Positions 1-10,123 of a stretch of DNA of 64,000 nucleotides are shown here, piece after piece. This stretch comes from Ferribacterium limneticum (GTDB taxonomy: Bacteria; Pseudomonadota; Gammaproteobacteria; Burkholderiales; Rhodocyclaceae). Location of the stretch: positions 1 through 64,000 of the forward strand of contig NZ_CP075191.1 of NCBI RefSeq assembly GCF_020510625.1, read 5' to 3'. Position 1 is the stretch's first letter. Every line of letters starts with the position of its first letter. A program made the position numbers and the translations under genes. The notes under the pieces were generated by a model. That model had not been told where the DNA came from. It did not search any database and worked only from the letters and a program-made list of their open reading frames with translations.

Positions 1-1398
1 ATGGCTGGTTTTTGGGAATCCTGTTTGCAGCGCTTCGAGCAGGAATTGCCCGCGCAACAATTCAACACCTGGATCAAGCCCCTCCGGCTCGAAGGTGAAA
101 CCACAGCCCTGGAAGACGGCCTGCGCCTGATTGCGCCCAATGGCTTCATCCTGAAGTGGGTGCGCGATCGTTACCTGACGCGGATCGAAGATTACAGCCG
201 CACTTTCTTCGAAGGACCCGTCACCATTGCGCTGGTCATTGGCAGTGGCAAGGCGACAGCCGCCCGGATTCAGACATCAACGGCTGATTCCGGCCAAAAT
301 GCCCCGGCCAATCCGGCGACGACCTCGGAAAAACGGACTGCAGCCTCAGAGAAGGCGCGCGGCAAGGGCAGCAATTACGAAAAATCACGGCTCTTCCCAT
401 CCTTTACCTTTGACAATCTGGTGGTTGGCAAGGCCAACGACCTGGCCCGTGCCGCCGCCGTCCAGGTCGCCAATAATCCGGGTGGCGCCTACAACCCGCT
501 TTTTATCTACGGCGGGGCTGGTCTCGGCAAGACTCACCTGATTCACGCGATTGGCAACACGATTGCCACCGAGAATCCGGAAAAGATCGTTCGTTACGTA
601 CACGCGGAAGATTATTACTCCGACGTCGTTCGGGCTTATCAGCAGAAGTCTTTCGACAGCTTCAAGCGAACTTACCGCTCGCTCGATGTGCTGTTGCTGG
701 ACGATGTGCAATTCTTCAATGGCAAGAATCGTTCACAGGAAGAGTTCTTCTTCCTGTTCAATGCGCTGATCGAAGCCCGCAAGCAGATCATCATCACCTG
801 CGATACCTATCCCAAGGATATCAACGGTCTTGACGATCGTCTGGTCACCCGTTTCGACTGGGGTCTGACAGTGCAGATCGAGCCGCCGGAACTGGAAATG
901 CGCGTCGCCATTCTGAAAAAGAAGGCGGAAGCAGAAGGTATCCAGCTCGACGATGAAGTTGCCTTCTTTATTGCCAAGCATCTGCGTTCCAATGTTCGTG
1001 AACTGGAAGGCGCCCTGAAGAAGGTGCTGGCCTATTCTTCTTTCCATGGTCGTGCCATTGCGCTGGACCTGGCCAAGGAAGCCTTGAAGGATGTCATCGG
1101 CTCGGTGCGCAATGTGGGCATGGACAACATCCAGAAGACCGTCGCCGACTATTACAAGATCAAGGTTGCCGAACTGTTCTCCAAGAAGCGCACGCGCGCC
1201 ATTGCCCGGCCGCGTCAGGTTGCCATGTGGCTATGTCGCGAAGTGACCTCGCACAGCTTTCCGGAAATTGGTGATGCCTTCGGTGGCCGTGATCACACCA
1301 CGGTCATCCACGCAGTGAAAACGATTGATTCCCTGCGCACCAAGGAAAATGAACTCAATCACGACCTGCATGTTTTGCTGCAAGTATTGAAAGGATGA
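1..1398 (+). CDS. dnaA: Chromosomal replication initiator protein DnaA
   Basis: DnaA binds 9-bp DnaA boxes, melts oriC and loads the replicative helicase. The 465-residue protein has the usual four parts: an N-terminal domain I (about 1-80), a low-complexity linker (about 80-130), an AAA+ domain with Walker A GGAGLGKTH near residue 171 and Walker B LLLDDVQF near 231, and a C-terminal DNA-binding domain with the DnaA signature GGRDHTTVIHA near 428. The ATG is the first base of the window, so its promoter and ribosome site lie outside. dnaN and gyrB follow in the same direction. The length is normal for the family and nothing looks damaged. Confidence 0.98.
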   Translation: MAGFWESCLQRFEQELPAQQFNTWIKPLRLEGETTALEDGLRLIAPNGFILKWVRDRYLTRIEDYSRTFFEGPVTIALVIGSGKATAARIQTSTADSGQNAPANPATTSEKRTAASEKARGKGSNYEKSRLFPSFTFDNLVVGKANDLARAAAVQVANNPGGAYNPLFIYGGAGLGKTHLIHAIGNTIATENPEKIVRYVHAEDYYSDVVRAYQQKSFDSFKRTYRSLDVLLLDDVQFFNGKNRSQEEFFFLFNALIEARKQIIITCDTYPKDINGLDDRLVTRFDWGLTVQIEPPELEMRVAILKKKAEAEGIQLDDEVAFFIAKHLRSNVRELEGALKKVLAYSSFHGRAIALDLAKEALKDVIGSVRNVGMDNIQKTVADYYKIKVAELFSKKRTRAIARPRQVAMWLCREVTSHSFPEIGDAFGGRDHTTVIHAVKTIDSLRTKENELNHDLHVLLQVLKG

Positions 1399-1411
1399 GT
1401 CTGTAGATAAG

Positions 1412-1569
1412 CCTGTGTACAAGTTGTCTATCAATTGTGAGTCATCTGTTGATTCCCGCTTTGTGGGAAAATTATCCGGATTTCATCCACAGGCAATTCA
1501 GGCACTTTCGCAGAACCGAAAATCTGATTCAGTACATTGAAATTAAAAGTAATTTTTCAGTTATCCACA
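1412..1569. promoter_or_regulatory. DnaA-box cluster between dnaA and dnaN
   Basis: The 209-bp dnaA-dnaN spacer is AT-rich and carries one perfect DnaA box, TTATCCACA at 1561-1569. Weaker matches are TCATCCACA at 1483-1491 (8/9), TTATCCGGA at 1472-1480 (7/9) and, on the minus strand, TTATCTACA at 1412-1420 and TTGTACACA at 1424-1432. Such clusters occur at bacterial origins and at DnaA-regulated promoters. The perfect box lies about 40 bp before the dnaN start, so it could also control dnaN. I cannot tell origin from promoter control by sequence alone. Confidence 0.6.
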
Positions 1570-1607
1570 GAATTGTTCCCGATATAGTCTATTAAGGAAT
1601 TTAATAT

Positions 1608-2714
1608 ATGATTCTTATTAAAACCCAAAGAGACACGCTTCTGGCCCCGTTGCAGTCTGTGTCGGGAATTGTCGAACGTCGTCATACGCTGCCTATCCTC
1701 TCCAACGTGCTGCTGGAGAAGAAGGGCGACCGCCTGACCTTGTTGGCGACTGACATCGAAATCCAGATCACCACCTCCACGCAATGTGCTGGTGGCGAGG
1801 GCGATGGTGCGGTCACTGTGGGTGCTCGCAAAATGCAGGAGATCCTGCGCTCCTTGCCGGATACTTCCGAAGTCAGCCTGGTTCTGGAAGACAAGCGCCT
1901 GCAAGTGCGCGCTGGCAAGAGCCGCTTCAGCCTGCAGACCCTGCCGGCCGATGACTTCCCGCGCATGACGATGAGCGAAGGTGAAACCAAGCAGTTCTCG
2001 ATTTCGCAAAAGGCATTCCGCCAACTGGTCGGCAAGACCCAGTATTCGATGGCAGCGCAGGACGTGCGCTACTACCTGAACGGCCTGCTGTTGCTGGTCG
2101 AAGGCAAGGAACTGCGTGCCGTGGCCACCGACGGCCATCGTCTGGCTTACGCCAGCGTCGAAATCGACACCGATCTGCCGCGCCAGGAAATGATTCTGCC
2201 GCGCAAGACCGTGCTCGAACTGAACCGCCTGCTGGTCGATACCGACGACGCGCTGAACATTACGCTGACCCCGAACCAGGTGCGTTTCTCCTTCGGCTCC
2301 GTGGTGCTGGTTTCCAAGCTGATCGACGGCAAGTTCCCGGACTACGAGCGTGTCGTGCCGGCAACCTTGAAAAACCACATGAAGGTTGGTCGTCAGACGC
2401 TGATGCAGGCCATGCAGCGCGCCGCCATTCTGACCAACGAAAAATTTCGTGGCGTTCGCGTTGTGCTCGGCGAAAACAGCTTGAAGCTGATCGCCGCCAA
2501 CGCCGAACAGGAAGAAGCCGTTGAAGAAATTGAAGTTGATTACACCGGCGACGTCATCGATGTCGGCTTCAATGTCGGCTACCTGCTCGATGTGCTGAAC
2601 AACATCCACGCCGATGAGATTCAGTGGAGCTTCAACGACGCCAATTCCAGTGCCCTGATCACCCTGCCTGGCAACGACCGCTTCAAGTACGTCGTGATGC
2701 CGATGCGCATCTAG
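1608..2714 (+). CDS. dnaN: DNA polymerase III beta subunit (sliding clamp)
   Basis: The clamp forms a dimeric ring around DNA and tethers polymerase III and other repair and replication proteins. The 368-residue product matches the family length (E. coli 366). It starts MILIKTQRDTLLAPLQSVSG and ends with the typical VMPMRI tail, which is the end that lies by the protein-binding pocket. The ATG at 1608 follows an AAGGA ribosome site. The gene sits in the conserved dnaA-dnaN-gyrB order and is followed by its own hairpin terminator at 2737-2763. Confidence 0.98.
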   Translation: MILIKTQRDTLLAPLQSVSGIVERRHTLPILSNVLLEKKGDRLTLLATDIEIQITTSTQCAGGEGDGAVTVGARKMQEILRSLPDTSEVSLVLEDKRLQVRAGKSRFSLQTLPADDFPRMTMSEGETKQFSISQKAFRQLVGKTQYSMAAQDVRYYLNGLLLLVEGKELRAVATDGHRLAYASVEIDTDLPRQEMILPRKTVLELNRLLVDTDDALNITLTPNQVRFSFGSVVLVSKLIDGKFPDYERVVPATLKNHMKVGRQTLMQAMQRAAILTNEKFRGVRVVLGENSLKLIAANAEQEEAVEEIEVDYTGDVIDVGFNVGYLLDVLNNIHADEIQWSFNDANSSALITLPGNDRFKYVVMPMRI

Positions 2715-2733
2715 GAATCAAAGCAGCAATTGA

Positions 2734-5292
<2,559 letters not shown>

Positions 5293-5293
5293 C

Positions 5294-5298
5294 CGATT
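5294..5298. repeat. Target-site duplication (left copy, CGATT)
   Basis: CGATT directly abuts the left inverted end of the outer element, and the same five bases follow its right end at 7067-7071. This is direct evidence of transposition into the space just behind gyrB. Confidence 0.8.
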
Positions 5299-5356
5299 TG
5301 TCGGATGACAGAGAAAGTGAGCTTCCCTCGGTTTTTCGTCTGCCAACGGATGGGTT

Positions 5357-6247
5357 TCATGCTACCCGTTTTTCCTGATGCTGCTCTCTGATCCAGGTCT
5401 CCAGAAACTGAACAGGCGACTTGTAACCGAGCGTCGAATGCTGCCGTTTCCGATTGTAAAAAACCTCGATGTATTCAAAGGTTGTGGCCTTGATCTCGGC
5501 GTGCGTGGCGTAGCGAACACCATGGACTCGCTCGTTCTTGAAGCTGTTGAACCAACTCTCCGTCGGCGCATTGTCCCAGCAGTTTCCTTTCCGGCTCATC
5601 GAGCAGGTCATGCCGTAGGCTCTGAGCTTCTCCTGAAAGACCTGGCTGGCGTATTGGCTGCCCCGGTCGGAGTGATGCATCAGCCCCGGCGCCGGCCGCT
5701 TCCTGAACCAAGCCATGGTCAGCGCATCCGTCACGATGTCCGCCGTCATGCGCGGCTTCAACGACCAGCCAACCACTTCGCGGTTAAACAGGTCGAGAAC
5801 GATCGCCAGATAGAGCCAGCCTTCATCGGTCCACAGGTAGGTGATGTCCGACGTCCAAACCTGATTCGGCGCCGTCGGCATAAAGTTTCTGGCGAGCAGG
5901 TTCTCCGCCACCGGCAGGCCGTGCTTCGAGTCGGTCGTAACCTTGTAGCGCCGCTTGTGGCGGGCGTAGATGCCGTTGTCACGCATCAGCCGTTCAACCC
6001 GTGCCTTGCTCGCCGAGAAGCCTCTTGTCCGCAGCTCGCGCACCATGCGCGGACTGCCGTAGGCCCCTCTGAGTTCGGCATGAATAGCGCGGATCAGGGC
6101 CAGCATCTGGCTGTCGGACAGGCGCTTGCGATCCGGTTTGCCGCCGCGCTTCCAGGCGCGATAGCCGCTGATGCTGACGTCGAGGACATCGCACATTTCT
6201 GTCAGGGAATACGCCTTGCCCTGCGCAGCAATCCAGGCGTACTTCAC
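5357..6247 (-). CDS. IS3-family transposase OrfB (catalytic part)
   Basis: This is the integrase-like catalytic part of an IS3 transposase, 296 residues. The DDE triad is intact: D134 in WTSDITYLW, D194 in HHSDRGSQY and E230 in NAPTESWFNSF, giving the family's D-35-E spacing. An N-terminal HTH_21-type segment carries GAYGSPRMVRELR. The frame opens at a GTG that overlaps the OrfA stop (GTGA). The functional transposase is probably the OrfAB fusion made by -1 frameshifting on an A7 run about 30 bases upstream. It lies inside the element's inverted repeats. Confidence 0.95.
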   Translation of the reverse strand: MKYAWIAAQGKAYSLTEMCDVLDVSISGYRAWKRGGKPDRKRLSDSQMLALIRAIHAELRGAYGSPRMVRELRTRGFSASKARVERLMRDNGIYARHKRRYKVTTDSKHGLPVAENLLARNFMPTAPNQVWTSDITYLWTDEGWLYLAIVLDLFNREVVGWSLKPRMTADIVTDALTMAWFRKRPAPGLMHHSDRGSQYASQVFQEKLRAYGMTCSMSRKGNCWDNAPTESWFNSFKNERVHGVRYATHAEIKATTFEYIEVFYNRKRQHSTLGYKSPVQFLETWIREQHQEKRVA

Positions 6248-6534
6248 AGAACATCCTTTGCGAAGTACGCCGTCGCTTTTTTTAGGATTTCGTTCTCCCG
6301 CTTGAGCCGGAGATTCTCGGCACGCAGCCGGGTGAGTTCCATCTCTTCTGGCGTCACTACTCTGCTACCCGCCCCGGCAAGCTTGCCTTCTGCTGATGCC
6401 TTGACCCAGTTGCGCACGGTCTGGTCGCCGAGGCCGAGTTCCTTGCACACCGTGCTGACGCTCTGGCCATCTTTGATTCGTTTGACCGCCAGTTCCTTGA
6501 ACTCGATCGTGTATGCCTGTTTCGGTATCTTCAT
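6244..6534 (-). CDS. IS3-family transposase OrfA (helix-turn-helix part)
   Basis: OrfA is the DNA-binding part of the transposase, 96 residues: an HTH (VKRIKDGQSVSTVCKELGL) followed by a leucine-zipper-like helix (ELTRLRAENLRLKRENEIL). Near its 3' end it reads ATC CTA AAA AAA GCG, a slippery A-run. A -1 slip there continues in frame through PKKSDGVLRKGCS into OrfB, the usual way IS3 elements make the fused transposase. Terminal inverted repeats flank the pair. Confidence 0.93.
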   Translation of the reverse strand: MKIPKQAYTIEFKELAVKRIKDGQSVSTVCKELGLGDQTVRNWVKASAEGKLAGAGSRVVTPEEMELTRLRAENLRLKRENEILKKATAYFAKDVL

Positions 6535-6601
6535 TTCCTGCCTTCCAAAAGTGACTCGATTTTATGTCACCCTTGGCAGACGAAATTTCGGGGGAAGCTC
6601 A

Positions 6602-6899
6602 CCGTATTGTTGGGCTAGATTTGGTTCCTCATCCGAATAAGCCATACCATGAAATTATTGCGATGGACTACGGGATGGCTCTAACGGAACAGGTGCTCAG
6701 GGTGAATGTACGTGCAGCTCTAGTTGGCTATTTCCTGAGGCAGTGGAGCGTGGATTGTTCGCCTGCGCACACGTTGGATGGTCCGGCGGTCAGATTGTGG
6801 CTCCGTAATCCATTGGCGCTTTATGATGTAGAAAGCGCTAATTTAGCCCCGGGATATCCACCTGCTGATGAGTCGGGGCACAATAACCCGGCAAATTAA
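6602..6899 (+). pseudogene. Gene fragment stranded beside the IS3 element
   Basis: An open frame of about 99 codons runs from the right end of the IS to a TAA at 6899; the only ATG upstream (6564) lies within the IS terminal region. It includes the stretch NKPYHEIIAMDYGMALTEQV. The base composition is lower in GC than the surrounding genes. I do not recognise the family. It is probably the 3' part of a passenger gene of the outer element that lost its start to the IS insertion or deletion, or a chance ORF. Confidence 0.35.
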
Positions 6900-6931
6900 T
6901 CGTAGGCACGAAGCCACGCCAATTGTCGGAA

Positions 6932-7060
6932 GTTTTCACTAACCGTGGCACAAAGTTCGAGTTTTTTCACTATCAGTGACACTACCGCCTAATAGTGATG
7001 ACACAAAAAATGAAAAATCGTAAGCAAAGCAAGAACCTGTTTTTTCACTTTCTGTGTCAT
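6932..7060 (+). repeat. Three related 20-22-bp repeats near the right end of the outer element
   Basis: Copies at 6932-6951, 6961-6982 and 7039-7060 share the pattern GTTTTTTCACT, a variable stretch, then GTGNCAY. The last one overlaps the right inverted end. A related inverted copy begins near 6992. Repeated end sequences of this sort serve as transposase-binding sites in IS21-like elements; that role is inferred. Confidence 0.6.
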
Positions 7061-7066
7061 CCGACA

Positions 7067-7071
7067 CGATT
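7067..7071. repeat. Target-site duplication (right copy, CGATT)
   Basis: It matches CGATT at 5294-5298. Without the element the sequence would run from the gyrB stop straight into the terminator at 7093. Confidence 0.8.
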
Positions 7072-7092
7072 CCGTCGCGTACCGCCAAAATG

Positions 7093-7123
7093 AAGGCCAG
7101 CCGATTTCCGGCTGGCCTTTTTC
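7093..7123 (+). terminator. Intrinsic terminator, originally that of gyrB
   Basis: An 11-bp perfect stem, AAGGCCAGCCG / CGGCTGGCCTT, with a 5-base loop and a T-run. It lies just outside the mobile element, so it was the gyrB terminator before the insertion moved it 1.8 kb away. Confidence 0.85.
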
Positions 7124-7136
7124 TTGACTTGCGGAC

Positions 7137-7586
7137 ATGCCCAAATTCATCGATAACTCACCACCCGGCCAATGTATTTTCTGTCGCCTGATTGCCGGCG
7201 AAATCCCAGCCGCCAAGGTTTATGAGGATGAGCAGACCCTGGCCTTCATGGACCTCGGGCAGGTCAATCCCGGCCATACGCTGGTGACCGTCAAGCGCCA
7301 CGCCGCGACCTTGCTCGATCTGACACCCGATGAAGCGGCAGCGGCGATGCGCACGGCCCAACGGGTGGCGCAGGCGGTGAAGGATAGCTTTGATCCTCCC
7401 GGACTGACCTTGCTGCAGGCCAACGGCAAGGAGGGCGACCAGACCGTTTTCCACTTTCACCTGCACGTCGTCCCCCGCCATGGCGACGACGGTATCGCCT
7501 TGTCCTGGCCACGCAAGGATCCGTCGCGCGAAACGCTTGAGGGCTACGCCCTGCGTTTGCGTCAGGCCATGCTGACAGTCGGCTGA
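7137..7586 (+). CDS. HIT-family hydrolase
   Basis: A small (149 aa) histidine-triad protein of the Hint/HinT kind, which hydrolyses nucleoside phosphoramidates or dinucleotides in the cytoplasm. The N-terminal part has CIFCRLIAGEIPA, and the active-site triad is HFHLHVVPRH near residue 105. The ATG at 7137 gives the usual start. dtd follows 12 bp later in the same direction, so the two are probably cotranscribed. The exact substrate cannot be read from the sequence. Confidence 0.92.
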   Translation: MPKFIDNSPPGQCIFCRLIAGEIPAAKVYEDEQTLAFMDLGQVNPGHTLVTVKRHAATLLDLTPDEAAAAMRTAQRVAQAVKDSFDPPGLTLLQANGKEGDQTVFHFHLHVVPRHGDDGIALSWPRKDPSRETLEGYALRLRQAMLTVG

Positions 7587-7598
7587 GCGGAGAACGGC

Positions 7599-8051
7599 AT
7601 GCGCGTGGTGGTACAGCGTGTCCGTGCGGCTTCGGTCGCGGTAGATGGGGACATCGTCGGGAAAACTGGTCCTGGTCTGCTGGTGCTGGCCGGTTTCGAA
7701 GAGGCTGATACTGAGACTGATCTCGACTGGATGGCCGGGAAAATCATTCGCCTGCGGCTTTTTGCTGACGAAAACGGGGTGATGAACAGGAGTGTGCTCG
7801 ACGTTGGCGGCGAAGTTCTTGCCGTGTCGCAGTTCACGCTCTATGCCTCGGTCAAGAAGGGTAATCGGCCGTCGTGGAGCCGGGCCGCACGGGGTGAGGT
7901 GTCACAACCGCTGTTTGAGCGTTTCGTTGCCAAGTTGTCGGTGGAACTGGGCAAGGCAGTGCCGACCGGTGTGTTCGGGGCCGATATGCAGGTCAGCCTG
8001 ATCAACGATGGGCCGGTGACCTTGTGCATCGACTCCAAGGCGCCGGATTAG
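7599..8051 (+). CDS. dtd: D-aminoacyl-tRNA deacylase
   Basis: Dtd removes D-amino acids, and glycine from tRNA-Ala, and so protects translation fidelity. The 150-residue product matches the family length. The two signature stretches are present: [17 protein letters not shown] near residue 78, and a GPVTLCIDS motif near the C-terminus that carries the cross-subunit Gly-Pro. The start is [13 protein letters not shown]. It lies 12 bp after the HIT gene and converges with the sirtuin gene, with 3 bp between the two stop codons. Confidence 0.96.
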   Translation: MRVVVQRVRAASVAVDGDIVGKTGPGLLVLAGFEEADTETDLDWMAGKIIRLRLFADENGVMNRSVLDVGGEVLAVSQFTLYASVKKGNRPSWSRAARGEVSQPLFERFVAKLSVELGKAVPTGVFGADMQVSLINDGPVTLCIDSKAPD

Positions 8052-8054
8052 GCG

Positions 8055-8870
8055 CTACAAAGCCTGGCTGAGCAGGGAAATACCGGCCAGGCCACCCAAC
8101 TTCAGACTGATGCCGGTCGCCGGGTTTGGCACCTCGGGTTCTCCAGGATTGATCCGGATCAGCTTGCCCCCGCAGTCTTCGGAGAAGTGCCGGACGGTCG
8201 GGATGTTGGTGCCGGCCCCGATTTCGATACAGACCAGCCGCTCAACCGTCGCCAGCCATTGCTGCAGTCGCTGATATTGCAGGGTAGTGCGTCGCTCCAG
8301 CCAACCCCAGTCGTTGAACATCAGGATATTGGGCCGGGCGAGGGCGCCGCAGTGCGGGCAATGGGGCTGCTCGCCGAGCAGGCGGCAGTTCTCGGCATCG
8401 ACTGCAGGCTGAAATTCGTCGGCAGACCAGATGTGTTCGCCACAGCCGGCGGTGCATTGCAGGTGATGGATGGAGCCGTGGATTTCACAGATCCGGTCAG
8501 CGGCAAAACCGGCTTTCTGGAACTGGCCATCGACGTTACTGGTGAAAACCCGGATGCCATGCTGCATCCCCTGCGCCATCTCGAGCAGCATCCGGAACCC
8601 GGGATGAGGCGTGGCATGCCGGTAGAGATCGAGGCGGTGGCCGTAGAAGCCCCAGGCTTGCTGCGGGTCGCATTCGAAGGCTGCCGGGTTGGCGATGGAC
8701 TCAAAAGCGATTCTGGCGCGCCCCAGGGCGGGATAAACGGACCAGAAGCCACCCGGTCCGCGAAAGTCGGGCAGGCCTGAATCGATGCCCATGCCGGCCC
8801 CGGCGGTAATCAGCAGGCCATCAGCGCTGCGCAGCCATGCGGCGGCTTGTTCGAGAGCGGAGTCAGTCAT
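8055..8870 (-). CDS. SIR2-family NAD-dependent protein deacylase
   Basis: A sirtuin-like protein of 271 residues. The NAD-binding Rossmann motif is GAGMGIDSGLPDFRG near residue 23, followed by TSNVDGQF near 110 and the catalytic His in EIHGSIHHLQC near 130. Four cysteines for a zinc ribbon are CTAGC and CPHC, and a GAGTNIPTVRHF motif sits near the C-terminus. The second NAD motif has GAGTN rather than the usual GTSL/GTS, so it belongs to a divergent group, and deacetylase activity is not certain. The gene is convergent with dtd. Confidence 0.85.
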   Translation of the reverse strand: MTDSALEQAAAWLRSADGLLITAGAGMGIDSGLPDFRGPGGFWSVYPALGRARIAFESIANPAAFECDPQQAWGFYGHRLDLYRHATPHPGFRMLLEMAQGMQHGIRVFTSNVDGQFQKAGFAADRICEIHGSIHHLQCTAGCGEHIWSADEFQPAVDAENCRLLGEQPHCPHCGALARPNILMFNDWGWLERRTTLQYQRLQQWLATVERLVCIEIGAGTNIPTVRHFSEDCGGKLIRINPGEPEVPNPATGISLKLGGLAGISLLSQAL

Positions 8871-8957
8871 CGGCCAGTGCTTGTTCGTGTCGGCGGGTGG
8901 GCCATCGTATCCGGTTTGGCGAGCAATTTGCCCCGCGAACTTTAAGAGCGACGGGGC

Positions 8958-10097
8958 TTAGTCGAGCCCGCCGTCCGTGCTGGCCAGCACTTCCGGATAG
9001 CCCTTGGGATCGTCCTTGTGGTCGTAAATTTCCTTGATGTGAAATTCCAGATCGGTCAGGGCGCCGTTTTCGTCGGCGTAGATTTCCTTGATGCGGAGGA
9101 TTTCGGGCAAGGCTTTTCTGAAGGCCTCCATCAGGCTGGGGTCGAAGTGCCGGCCGCTTTGCGACTCCAGATATTGCAGCGCTTCATTGAGTGGAATGGC
9201 GGCCTTGTAGGGGCGGATGGAAACGAGGGCATCGAAGACGTCGGCAATGGCGACGATGCGGCCTTCGAGCGGAATGGCCTCGCCCTTCAGGCCTTGCGGG
9301 TAGCCGCTCCCATCCCATTTTTCGTGATGGGTCAGGGCGATGATACGGGCGGTTTCGAGCAGTTCGTTATCGTGCTTGCCGATGATTTCGGCGCCCATGA
9401 TCGGGTGCTGGTACATCACCTTCCATTCCTCTGTATCCAGTTTTCCCGGTTTGAGCAGGATGGAATCGGGGATGCCGATCTTGCCGATGTCGTGCATCGG
9501 CGAGGTGTTGAAGATGATCTCGGACGCTTCCTGGCCCAGGCCGTGCGCTTCTGCGATCAGCCGCGCGTAGTGGCTCATACGCAGGACGTGGTTGCCAGTT
9601 TCGTTATCCTTGAACTCGGCGGCCCGGCCCAGGCGGCGGATGATCTGCTGGCGGGTGGTCAGCAATTCATGGGTACGCTGCTTGACCATGTGTTCGAGTT
9701 CGCGCGATTGGTCGTAGAGGGCGAGGTGGGTGCGGACGCGCGCCTTGACGATGGGCGGGCTGATCGGCTTGGTGATGTAGTCGACGGCACCGGTTTCCAG
9801 ACCCCGCTTTTCGTCCTCGATGCTGCTCATGGCGGTGACGAAGATCACCGGAATGCGGCGCCGGTCCGGATTGGCCTTCAGCCGCCGGCAAATTTCGAGG
9901 CCGCTGAGGCCGGGCATCATGATGTCGAGCAGGATCAGATCAGGCGGCTCGTCCGAGTAGACGATTTTCAGCGCCTTTTCACCGGATGTGGCCACCCGGA
10001 TACGATATTCGTCGCGCAGCACTTCGCTCAACAGGTCGATGTTTTCGGGACTGTCATCGACGACCAGGATGCTTTGTTTGGGCAGGAGGGGGGACAT
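8958..10097 (-). CDS. Response regulator with HD-GYP phosphodiesterase domain
   Basis: 379 residues: an N-terminal receiver domain (ILVVDDSPENIDLL, phospho-acceptor Asp in LILLDIMMPG near residue 55), a short coiled coil, then an HD-GYP domain. The HD motif is in SPMHDIGKIGIPDSI and the GYP region reads THHEKWDGSGYPQGL. HD-GYP proteins degrade cyclic-di-GMP. It lies 26 bp downstream of a hybrid kinase gene (10124-14293) on the same strand, so that kinase is its likely partner and c-di-GMP turnover the likely output. Confidence 0.94.
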   Translation of the reverse strand: MSPLLPKQSILVVDDSPENIDLLSEVLRDEYRIRVATSGEKALKIVYSDEPPDLILLDIMMPGLSGLEICRRLKANPDRRRIPVIFVTAMSSIEDEKRGLETGAVDYITKPISPPIVKARVRTHLALYDQSRELEHMVKQRTHELLTTRQQIIRRLGRAAEFKDNETGNHVLRMSHYARLIAEAHGLGQEASEIIFNTSPMHDIGKIGIPDSILLKPGKLDTEEWKVMYQHPIMGAEIIGKHDNELLETARIIALTHHEKWDGSGYPQGLKGEAIPLEGRIVAIADVFDALVSIRPYKAAIPLNEALQYLESQSGRHFDPSLMEAFRKALPEILRIKEIYADENGALTDLEFHIKEIYDHKDDPKGYPEVLASTDGGLD

Positions 10098-10123
10098 GGG
10101 CTAGCGACTCTCGATTAGGTGGC

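Larger units (their letters stand above)
5318..6601 (-). mobile_element. IS3-family insertion sequence (1284 bp)
   Basis: A complete-looking IS3-family element with two overlapping genes on the minus strand. Its terminal inverted repeats are 5318-5347 and 6572-6601; both begin TGAGCTTCCC when read inward, and 25 of the first 29 bases match. No direct duplication is seen at the edges (left flank AAG, right flank CCG), so the flanking DNA was probably rearranged after insertion. Both genes and both ends look intact, so the element could still be active. Confidence 0.9.
5299..7066. mobile_element. Outer transposable-element remnant with 22-bp inverted ends
   Basis: The two ends match as inverted repeats at 21 of 22 positions: 5299-5320 (TGTCGGATGACAGAG...) and 7045-7066. 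A 5-bp direct repeat, CGATT, flanks them. Three related 20-22-bp repeats lie inside the right part (6932, 6961, 7039). TG...CA ends, several end-proximal repeats and a 4-8-bp duplication are what IS21-family elements show, so an IS21-like origin is my inference. No IstA or IstB gene remains. A complete IS3-family element occupies most of the interior and cuts into the left end, leaving only about 19 bp there, so the old element must have lost most of its content. Confidence 0.7.

Noticed and set aside
5318..6601. Direct target duplication of the IS3 element
   Set aside because: The 3-4 bases on either side (AAG and CCG) do not match; the only supported duplication is that of the outer element.
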